Assembly (NCBI GenBank): GCA_016801845.1
Contig: CM028909.1
Coordinates: 9,718,813-9,782,812, forward strand
Length of the DNA stretch: 64,000 bases
Direction: 5' to 3'
Source of the DNA: Polydactylus sextarius
Lineage: Eukaryota > Chordata > Actinopteri > Polynemidae
Below, in pieces: positions 54,615 through 64,000 of the stretch. Numbering within the stretch: the first letter of the stretch is position 1; every line of letters begins with the position of its first letter. The position numbers were made by a program, and so were the translations under genes. Below the pieces are notes generated by a model. The model ran no database searches and was not told the origin of the DNA. It saw only the letters and a program-made list of their open reading frames with translations.

Positions 54615-55926
54615 TTAATGATTTTTGGGGTTGGAGGATTTGCCAGCGGCTGCTGCTCCCTGGCAGGCTGACGTGTCACAGATTCCAGGCGTTCCCTGGT
54701 GCCCAGTCCTACCTACCCTACCAGGCTCTCCAGGCTCACCTGGATCTCCTGGAGATCCATCACGCCCATCTTTGACAACTCCAGGTACTCCTGGAAGACC
54801 TGTGGGGAAAGTATTTTAGTTAGTTTTAGTGGCATAATGGGTCAAACTATATATCCTCAAACTTAAAACCTTGTTGAGATAGAATCTGAAAATCTGTCCT
54901 GCTGGTCTGATGTTAATCTTAATAGACATTTCACATTGTCGCAGATGTAATTAATAACATTAATAATGAACATCCCGTTGAACTGATACACCATGATCAT
55001 CATTAATCTTATTAGTTAAGTCTGTGTCTGACAAATTAAGTTAAAGGTCTGTCTGGAACAACATTGTGTTCTGTGTAAAACCACGTACCTTGATATCCTT
55101 GGTCTCCTGTGGGTCCATCAATGGCTTTGCCAAGTGGTCCCTTATCACCTTGTTCACCAACATCACCTGTTGGGAAAATTACAATTTTATTCAGTGATTG
55201 AAAGTAAAAGAGAGCATTTACTCCAGTCTACAGTACTTGCCAACCTCTGTGGCATGTGACCTCTTATTTTTTGATCTACATGAATTTTTATCATTTCCAC
55301 ATTTTTTACATTTTCAAAACTTTTTCTCAGATGCATATGGTTAGTGTAGCCAATATGACAAAAGAAAAGATGCAAACATATATATAACAGGACAGTGTGT
55401 TGTTTTTCTCCCTTATAAGGTCAAACTGTAATATTTAATAATATTTAATTCACAGGGCCCATTCTCCTGCAGAGTAAGTACTTAGTTTGTATACTTTTCA
55501 TATGTTTGTGTACATGCTGGTAATATCACTGTCCTTGTACATGTGATGGTAAAACTTAGACTGATTTTTTTTCATACCTCTGGGACCAGGGTCTCCAAGT
55601 TCTCCTGGCAGACCTCTGTACCCTGGTGGTCCACGGGAACCTGGATGTCCAATAGATCCAGCAACTCCAGGTTTTCCTGGGGACCCAGCGGGGCCAGGAC
55701 GTCCCACCAATCCTGGAGCCAGGGGCCTTCGAAGGTTAGCGGCCAGCTGTGCAATCTGATCTACGTGACAAAAAAAAAAAAAAAAAAGATGACAGAAGTT
55801 GAATTTCCACTTTTACCTTTTATTAAATTACTTGAATGAATTAAAATTAAAGGTTAATTAAGATCTCTCACCATCAATCATGGAGCCACAGAGCTCTCTG
55901 ATGTGCTGCTCACTTGCCAGTTTTCC
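54615..55926 (-). other. col9a3: col9a3 NC2, COL1 and NC1 exons
   Basis: Exon 55872-55926 encodes LASEQHIRELCGSMID and exon 55578-55760 starts QIAQLAANLRRPLAPG: together they are NC2, the trimerisation segment, with one Cys. COL1 follows (PGSRGPPGYRGLPGELGDPG, then 55089-55166). The last exon (54615-54799) ends COL1 and encodes NC1 with GICDTSACQG, identical to human, then a short tail ending NPKNH and TAA at 54617-54615. The phase-1 introns in this part contrast with the phase-0 triple-helix exons. Confidence 0.95.
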
Positions 55927-58900
55927 CTGAAGAAACATTTTAAAAGTGAAAACGAGTTCGCGCAGAGTATTAGAACAAATTCATATTCAATATGCTTTCA
56001 TCAATCACAATATCTTTACAGTTTACAACAAAAAACAAACACTCACGGGTACACCTGTCTTTCCTGCAATTCCAGGTAGACCCTGTTCCCCCTGGAAGCC
56101 CATTAGCCCTTGTTTTCCTGGAGGTCCTCTTGCACCCAGCTCTCCCTGTGGACCTGTCACGCCCTTGGGTCCTAGTTCACCCCGCTTCCCTGGCTATTAT
56201 CAACAAGAATGATCCTGTAAGTGACTCATTATATTTTGACATTCATTTCAAACTTGAGCTAAAAAAAAATCCATAAGCTTCTGATTTGATCACTGACTAA
56301 ACATCAACCAAGGAGCAAACTGGGTCTGTTGAGACGGTGCGTGGGTGGATTCATATGGCAGCGTGTTGCTTGATAATTACTCCAACGAGCACAGCAAACA
56401 GTAAATGAGACGACGAGAGTTTAGCTCATCAGTACTCTGACTCTAGTTACATAAATTGTGCTGCAGCTTAATGTGACTCGTCTCTCCCTTGTGGCGATAG
56501 CAGCAAACAGGCCAATAAAGCTAAAGCAGCAATACCTATCTCTAATTAATCCTATTAAACCTGGAATGTGAGGCTGAATCATGTGCAATGACTCTGACAG
56601 CTCAGAACAAGGCACCAGTTCTAATGTTAAGCGAGTGAGCAGAGACAGAGTTTGGAACCAACTTGTTCTGTTAATTACACCCACACACGACGTCTAACTG
56701 TTCTGTGCTCATAGCGAGACGTCTACTGAGATGATTTCTAACCAGGGCTACTTGTACTGCAGGGGGTGTCTCTGAAGTTGCTTGGGGGGGTATTTGGAAA
56801 GATTGTGAAGTTTGACTACTTTGAAAAATGTAAAAATGTAGTAATGTTGTCACATATTATTTATTTTCCGTTTTAAAATCATTTATTTGTTGTTCAATTT
56901 AAAATAAGTTGTAGTTACGTTTAGATCAGTTAACACAGTAGGTGTAGTAGCTAGTTTGCTGAGCTGGTTTAGCAAAACAAACAAGCCACCGATAACTTGT
57001 ATCATATATTATTATATTATATTAAAACTTGGATGTACTATTTACTGTGTCTTTTATTCGTTTGTTTGTTTCGTTTTTATATCCAATCCAACCTAAATAT
57101 CAGAGAACTTTTAAATAACCAACTACAACTATGTTATGTGAGCTAATTTTTTTCAATGTGCAGTATTGCAGATTAACAACTGTTATCGTTATTTAAGTAT
57201 TTTTTCCCACAAATTTTATGCTTTTTTTTTTTTTTTTTTTTTGCTTTCAAATAACGGATAAATTACTAAAAATAGAAAGCTAAAAGCAGTGAATAAATTA
57301 GAGAAATATAGAAACAGTTGAAATAAATATCACCAACAGTTGAAACAATTAGCTTGAAATAATGAAAAACCGTATGTACTGAAGTGATGGGTCAATGGTA
57401 AAATAGTTAAAATAATAGATAAATCACTTATTTTGATGTATGTTGAGGTAAAGGATGTAATGGTCAAAATATGTATCATGAGTAAACTGTAAATTGTAGC
57501 GATGCAAAGACAGACATGATATAAAACTTTGTGGAACATTTATGTAGAAACTTGGTTTGGTTGGAGCAGATTCATGACAAAAAACAAAACTGTTTTAAAA
57601 GACTGATAAAGCAGCTCACCGTTCCTTTTTGTCCAACTGGACCACTGGGACCCTGGAACAAATATTGAATTGAAGGTAAATATATGTGAAACTGTTATAA
57701 ACTCACATCGCAGAATGTTACATGGCAGACGACACATTTCTAAATCTAAATGATAAAAGTTTTTATTGTAATTTAAAATTCTTTACAGGTAACCTCCAGA
57801 CCGATAACGACAGTATAAATGTATGAGATAAGAAATAAGACTCCATTAATGGCTGTGAAATTCTCGACGCTCCAGGGTAAAAACAAATCACCACATTCAA
57901 GTGATCTCAGTTCCTCGGGCGATCTGTGCCAATGGCCCCGGAGCATGAAAACTAAAAACTGCGTCATCAATACTTTTTATCCTGCATTTCAGAATAACTG
58001 AAGGATTTGTGCCAAAAGATCTGAGAGGCTAAACAGGCTGGTGTGAGGTCACGCACTGCCTTATAAACAAGGGCAAACATTTTAAATCCACAATAAAAAC
58101 AAAATAAAATGGATTTAATAAATAAATACCTTTCTCTGGTCCTCGTCTGCAGCAGTCGGGCTAAGTAATTGTGTTTAGACTCTGTCTGAAGCTACTAAAT
58201 AAAATACATGACAATAAAAAGTACTTACAGGTTCTCCGTTCTCTCCTGGTAAACCATCGCTCCCTGCCACACCCTAAAGAGACAACATGACATTAAACCT
58301 CACACAACTCTAGTTTTATGTTTGGTAAATGGGAATATTCTGTCATTTATTTTGCTTTAAGACAAAACAAGTCCGTTTTAGTATCATTACTAATTTGTTT
58401 CTTTAGTTATGAAGCCCGTGTAACGGCATTTAAAATAATAATTTTTTATATATAACCTGTCGACAGGTGAGGTGAGTTGAACCTTGACTGAGAAATATTT
58501 ACCATGTCTCCTTTGGCTCCAGAAGCTCCGACTGGACCCTGGAGTGGTTGGAGAAGGAGAGAGAGAATAAATGAGAGTCGTGTAGAGACGTTTGTGGAAG
58601 GCCAGGGAGATGGAAGGGGGGATGAAGGGAAGTGAGGTGGGTTGTTTGAGGGGAACCGGCACTGGGTATAAAGACTGGCTTTGTTCTGTCTTCAGATTCT
58701 GAACAGGAGGCCGCTTTGTGTCTGAGCTCCCTCCTGGCTGCAGTTTTAGTTTATACCACTAAGACTGAGGAGGGACGACCAGGTTATTGACATACTGTGC
58801 CCTGTATCAATGAAGACGGCTGGACAGTTACACATCTCTGCTGTGAATATCAAGGTGTTGCCCATAGTGGAGGTATTTTTTTTTTTTTCAGTCTTGTTTG

Positions 58901-61900
58901 CCTTTATCTGTTTTTTCCATGTAGTTTTTTTCTTTTACAAACAGAGCAACAACATTTAAATGAATTAGCAATCAATAGAAACTAGCCAACATTATTTTGC
59001 TCTTTCAAATGTTTATATTTTCTTCTTTTCTTCAGCTACAATCATATTAAATTCAATATCTTTTGATTTTGACATTTCACGATTCTATGAACTCATTAAT
59101 AGCATTCTTTTGCTAATTGTTGCCATTTTATAGATCAAATTGGTTGAATTAATTAACTGGTCTATTAATATTATAATAAGAAAATAAATGAGCTTCAGCT
59201 CTGTGTTGGGTCATGGATTACACCTGGAGACATTAAACCCTGGGATATATTTCATATAGTCACATACGTCAAACTCACCCTTTCACCAAACTCTCCACGG
59301 ATTCCTGTTGGACCTGGGAGACCTGGATCGCCCAGGGCTCCTTTTACCCCCTGCAGCACGTTACACACACACAGTCAGTATGTTAACTAAAAATAATCAA
59401 GATTTTTTTTTTTTTTTTGGTAAAAACAACTGATGATGGTGATTTCATGTGACTGACCTGAAAGCCTTTCACTCCCTGAGGCCCAATGTTTCCCACTGGT
59501 CCAATACCTCCCTGTTGAGAACAGACATTATCACGTCATTCTACTTGGAAACACAAAAAGCACCAAAACAACCGCTTGCTAATGACATCCCTCTTGGACA
59601 GGACATCGTTTTCTTGTGCCGATGAGAGAAAAGAAATTGACTGAGTGGATGTGATGCTTGAGTGAGGTATGATTCATTATGCGGTGCAGTGCGTGATAGA
59701 AATATGTTAATTCCTATGATGTTTTATCCTGTCCCCTCGCCGCAGGGCCCAATGTGAAAATACAAAGACCCTCTGTTTATGAATTCCTCCTTTCATGAAA
59801 ATCTCTCATCACTAGCTCTCCATTTTTTTTATAACTCCACCTGAATCAGCAGCGATATTGATGCTTTTGTAGCAGAATATCATTAACTTAGAAGAGCAGT
59901 AGTTTATTATGCTGCTACAGTTTTTATCTCATATTCTAGCTGTACGCTGCTCTGCATTGTCAACTTTTAAGATGAGTGCCTTCTATCAATTCATTTTCCT
60001 CTCCAGTGATTGTGCATTCAACTGGGTATTAAAAGTTTGTGTTTTTAAGTATCGGAGACTGGTTAAATTTAACAGGCGGCCATCTGTGCGGAAGAAAGTC
60101 GCATAATTTGGCCACTAAATGGGGCAATGATTATTTTTAAATGTCCTGTAATAGATGCTGTGGAAGCTTTTATAGCCATACAAGCTGAACAGCAATTTGA
60201 TAACAGATACGGATGCACATTAATTTACAGTGCGACCATTAACTTACAGCCACTCCTCTGGGTCCTGCTATTCCCCTCTCCCCTGGGATGCCGATCTCAC
60301 CCTGAAGGGAGCATAAGGACAGATGTAGACAAGTCAGTGAAGTTTAGATACTGAAAAGTTTATGTTTCATGTGGGTCAATGTCAGACAGGTTATGACCAA
60401 GAAACCCCCACTCCCCCCTAAAAAGCCCATCAGATACATACAGGAATACCTGGCTCTCCAGAGGGTCCCGTCTCCCCAGCTTTTCCTGGATCACCCTGAT
60501 GTGAAAGAAGACAGAAAACAATTGTCCTCCATGGTCCTAATTGTAGGTTTAAGGTTAAAGTTTGTTTCTATTTGCTTGTAATACTCACAGCTCCTCCTTT
60601 AGATCCCTTTGCACCAGCCTTTCCTGGTAGTCCCTAAAAATACACAACAATGACCTTCTTATCAGTGTCAGACAGAGATGAGGCATATTTAGGACTTTTC
60701 ACTTACACTGTTTTCATGATAATACTAATTTATTTTCCCCAATTAGAAGTTGAACACAAACAGTAATCAGCACTTAGATTTGAATACTAGATTAGGACTG
60801 AGGGAGGCCGTAACAAGCCTGTATGCAGAGAGTCAAGGTTATGAGTGATTAAGCTAATATCAGGAAACACCCGAAACTAATTCACGACTTACAGGAAGAC
60901 CGTTTGGTCCTTTCTCTCCAACTACTCCATGGCGTCCGGCGTCACCCTGTCAACACAAACAACAACTGTGACTTTGGCATCAGTCTGGCTGAAGCAGTTG
61001 ACTCACAGTTAAATCAAAATGTAAAATATAATACATGAAGAAATGGTGCAACATACCTTCTCGCCATCCAATCCCGGTGTGCCGTCTTTGCCATCACGCC
61101 CAGGAATACCCTACACAAGTCATCACATTTGATTACGTATATCAGATATGATATATATTTTTAAAAAGTATAATTTTTCAGATATGCACTTACAGGCTCT
61201 CCTTTAGGTCCTGCTCCCCCTGGACCTCCTTTGGGACCAATTTTACCCTGTTTAAAGACACATTAAGATGTCATTTATACATCTTACTTATATTTTTTGT
61301 CAAACTAGTATTGTCTTACTCACAATTTCTCCTTTGGGTCCTCTGAATCCCTGTGGTCCTTTTTCTCCAGCATCACCCTGGAGACATCAGATGAAACGCA
61401 CACAGCTATTCATTGATGGGACCAGCCGTCTATTCAAGCTGCAAACTACTATCAAAAACTATTGTTGTTTGAAGTGTGTTACAAACAAGGACAGACTCAC
61501 TGTCTTTCCGATGATGCCCGCGATACCGGGTTTGCCTCTGAATCCAGGCAGACCCTAGAGACGAGCAGAGCGTGAGGTCAAAAGAAGACTATGTGTTTGT
61601 GCACAAATAGAAATGTCCACATCCAGAATGATGAGAAGATGAAGAAGGAAGGAAAGATCATGCTACAAAAGATACATACCCTGTCTCCTACACCTCCCAT
61701 TTCACCTGGTAAACCTCTCAGACCACGTGGGCCCTGGAACACAACAAGGAAACATCAAAAATTTCACTCAGAATATTTCAAAATTCCCCAAATTGGTCCA
61801 ACTGAATAATCTAAAATTATTACTAAAGTAGCAAACGGGTGACAAGTAACACAAGTAACTTACCTGCAGACCTACAGGCCCGGGAATACCTGGTGGTCCA

Positions 61901-62029
61901 GGTGGACCAGTATCGCCCTAGAGATGACGGGACAGTTAGTGCAACATCAAAACATTAAATCAAAGAAACACAAGCAGCTGTATTCAACAGCAATAGTATT
62001 CTGCACATAATAAGTCAATGCCTTGAATA

Positions 62030-62067
<38 letters not shown>

Positions 62068-63884
62068 GCTACAATAACCTCACCTTTTCTCCATCTTTTC
62101 CAATCTCTCCCTTGTCTCCCTTATGTCCTGTGTGACCCTACATGAGGAAAATACAGTAATGAATACAGACATGAGAAAATGTATTTTGAGAGATGCAGGG
62201 TGTCATGGGTTATATATGTCTCCAGGGATCTGCTAAGGTATATAATTCAAATAAAGCACAAAAAGAAACCATGACAGAAACTATATTTACCTTGAATCCT
62301 GGCATCCCAGGAGGACCGGGGGGACCAGGGGGACAGATTGCAGGACACTGCGGAGGACAGAGACATATCACTGAAGACTGCATGCAGAGGACGCAGCCTC
62401 ATTTCACTGTCAATATGCTGCTTTCAAAGACTGCTTGATTGAAATCTTACCAGAAGGTCACCGTTCAGATCATGAAGGTTCCCAGGAAGACCCTGAGAGA
62501 GAGAATTCACAGGTATTTAACACAACATACACTGGGTAGCACTGAAAGAAATATATGGATATAGTAAAGATGCAGCACAAGTTATAACATAAATAATGAT
62601 GACTGCACTTACTGGGGGCCCATCAGGGCCAGGAGGTCCAGGAAGTCCTGGAAGACCTTCAGGCCCCTGAGAGATGAGAAGAGCAGTGAGATTAGTCGCA
62701 TCCTCAGCACTTCAGGTTTAAAACAGGTTTTAACTTCAGGTTTTTTTAGAGCCACTGTCATTGTCCCTAAAGGAAACCTGCTCCTGAACTATGATATATA
62801 ATTGCATAGCCCAGTGTTTTTGGACTAATAGTCCGGATGTCTCAGCCTCTGCTGATCAATTCATAAATTCAGGGAATCCTAACCCTTACGATAACATATC
62901 TCCACTTTTAATTACTCATAAGCTGAATATAAGAATTGGACAAATTAAAACAAAGTAAGGCTTGGCTCCTGCTACAATATATACACAATGTTGTGTTGGC
63001 TTATTATAGTAAGGCTAATTCAGACAGAGGCCAATAATAATAATATAATATAATAATAATAAAGTCTGCTGCAGAGGCCTGTATACGAATTTTGCTATAA
63101 TTCAGTGTCCACCTACTAAAATCACTCTAAGTTGATAGTTCTATCTGGGTAACTGGGTTTTGACTCGGATAGAAATAAGAAAAAGGACGTTTAACGTTTA
63201 AACGTCTAAATGGAGAGATCAGACAGATACTCACAGCTGGACCCTGTGGTCCGACTCCGCCCGGCAACCCGTTGGTTCCAGGTAGACCCTGTAAACAAGT
63301 AAATATGTTGGTGTGTAACGCAGCGTAACAAGCATATACTTCCAGGATGCAAGCAAGTAATAGTGAAGAAGGAAAAGTGATACAAATACATCACTCTCTC
63401 CAGCTTTGTACATGTAAGAATGATATAAAAAGGTGGTGCTGTGTACTCACTGCAGCTCCTGGTCTCCCTCTGCCCTACGGAAGACACAGGAAGACAAATT
63501 AAGTCACAAACACCACAGGGTGATTCGATTTTCTCACAACGTCAATATCCACCACGTGATGTAATACTGCATCAAATCCACTTTGAAAGTCTGCCACAGG
63601 TTCTTGCTTTGAGGTGAATATACACCTCTACGGTCCAGTTAGATCAAAACCGACTCTATTCCTGGAACAATATGCAATACTGCCTCATCTCTCACTCTCT
63701 AAAAGTATTCATCCAAAATATGGATAACTGTCGGTATAAGAGGTATGTCGGTTTATAAGGGAAAGTTAGCTGATTGAGGTGGTAATACATATGTATATTA
63801 ACTAACTTCTGTGTACCAGTGTGATACATAACAAGCAGTGGTACTTACAGGAGGTCCAGGTGGCCCAGGAGGTCCAGATTCACC
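54615..63884 (-). CDS. col9a3: Collagen alpha-3(IX) chain, C-terminal 579 residues (5' end beyond window)
   Basis: Exons, 5' to 3': 63884-63849, 63474-63451, 63288-63235, 62666-62613, 62492-62451, 62347-62291, 62137-62084, 61917-61864, 61733-61680, 61554-61501, 61377-61324, 61247-61194, 61110-61057, 60946-60893, 60633-60589, 60495-60442, 60301-60248, 59511-59458, 59350-59279, 58538-58503, 58273-58229, 57633-57601 region (33 nt ending before GTGAGC), 56193-56047, 55926-55872, 55760-55578, 55166-55089, 54799-54615. Most are 54, 45 or 36 nt in phase 0, the fibrillar-type collagen rule. This FACIT chain joins alpha-1(IX) and alpha-2(IX) on collagen II fibrils in cartilage. Order: part of COL3, NC3, COL2, NC2, COL1, NC1. 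Human has 684 residues, so about 105 are missing on the right. Confidence 0.96.
56047..62347 (-). other. col9a3: col9a3 COL2 domain exons
   Basis: The 57-nt exon 62291-62347 starts CPAICPPGPPGPPGMPGFK, matching human CPSICPPGPPGPPGMPGFK. Its two Cys residues form NC3 disulfides with the partner chains. Then 16 short exons carry perfect triplets, for example GHTGHKGDKGEIGKDGEK, GDAGEKGPQGFRGPKGEI and GIPGRDGKDGTPGLDGEK. COL2 ends in a 147-nt exon (56047-56193). For that exon the frame requires the upstream AG (TAG|CCAGGG); the AG four bases later would shift the frame. Confidence 0.94.
62032..62068. repeat. (AC)n(AT)n microsatellite
   Basis: An AC tract runs into an AT tract inside a col9a3 intron, about 15 bp from the donor of the exon at 62084. 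Confidence 0.95.
62451..63884 (-). other. col9a3: col9a3 end of COL3 and NC3 exon
   Basis: The exons at 63849-63884, 63451-63474, 63235-63288 and 62613-62666 encode uninterrupted Gly-X-Y triplets (GESGPPGPPGPP, GRGRPGAA with a broken last triplet, GLPGTNGLPGGVGPQGPA, GPEGLPGLPGPPGPDGPP). The 42-nt exon at 62451-62492 encodes GLPGNLHDLNGDLL, which leaves the triplet pattern and begins the NC3 interruption. In human this place reads VLPEGATDLQ. Confidence 0.93.
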
Positions 63885-64000
63885 CTAAAGAGAGCAGGAA
63901 AAAATACCACAATCAGATTTAATCAAGCACTTTTAAGAAGGAAACTTTTTGACTTTATGCTCATAATGCGTGAACACAATAACAATTTAGATACTGTGTA
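63885..64000 (-). other. col9a3: col9a3 intron reaching the window edge
   Basis: On the minus strand this is the intron before the exon at 63884 (acceptor CTTTAG). The exons for the signal peptide and most of COL3 lie beyond 64000. Confidence 0.8.

Overview
The window is nuclear DNA of a ray-finned (teleost) fish, probably a percomorph. The reasons are: four vertebrate genes with short GT-AG introns; fish-type Tc1-like and Harbinger-like transposon remnants; many (AC)n/(AT)n microsatellites; and a tRNA-Lys gene that matches the vertebrate consensus. Species cannot be fixed from the sequence. All gene calls come from spliced translations that I joined by hand from splice sites. Codon phase closes at every coding junction listed.

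Layout, left to right. (1) A tRNA-Lys(CTT) gene at 413-485. (2) zmynd8 on the + strand: start codon 2086, stop 16725, 20 coding exons, 1158 residues. It encodes a PHD-bromodomain-PWWP chromatin reader with a C-terminal MYND finger. (3) dido1 on the + strand: promoter near 18644, start codon 20924, stop 46922, 15 coding exons, 3600 residues. It has an N-terminal RG-rich box, a PHD finger, a TFIIS central domain, a SPOC domain and a huge 6.8-kb last exon. (4) tcfl5 on the + strand: 49892-52999, 6 coding exons, 445 residues, a bHLH transcription factor. (5) col9a3 on the - strand: 27 exons from 63884 down to the stop codon at 54615. This is the C-terminal 579 residues of the collagen alpha-3(IX) chain; its N-terminal exons lie beyond the right edge.

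The order dido1-tcfl5-col9a3, with col9a3 facing the other two, matches human 20q13.33. zmynd8 sits far away on human chromosome 20 (20q13.12), so its place directly upstream of dido1 marks a rearrangement in one lineage. The genes do not form a pathway: zmynd8 and dido1 are nuclear chromatin readers, tcfl5 is mainly a germ-line transcription factor, and col9a3 is a cartilage matrix gene.

The most unusual content is in dido1. Its last exon carries about 1000 residues or more of degenerate Gly-Pro-Asp/Glu-Arg repeats, which makes the protein much longer than the human form (about 2240 residues). It also has an RG box, an altered first zinc pair in the PHD finger, a GC-AG intron, two short upstream ORFs, and a 12.4-kb intron holding two Tc1 transposase fossils. 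A 543-bp PIF/Harbinger-like MITE with intact TTA target duplications lies in its last intron. I see no prokaryotic-type systems, CRISPR arrays or viral genes.
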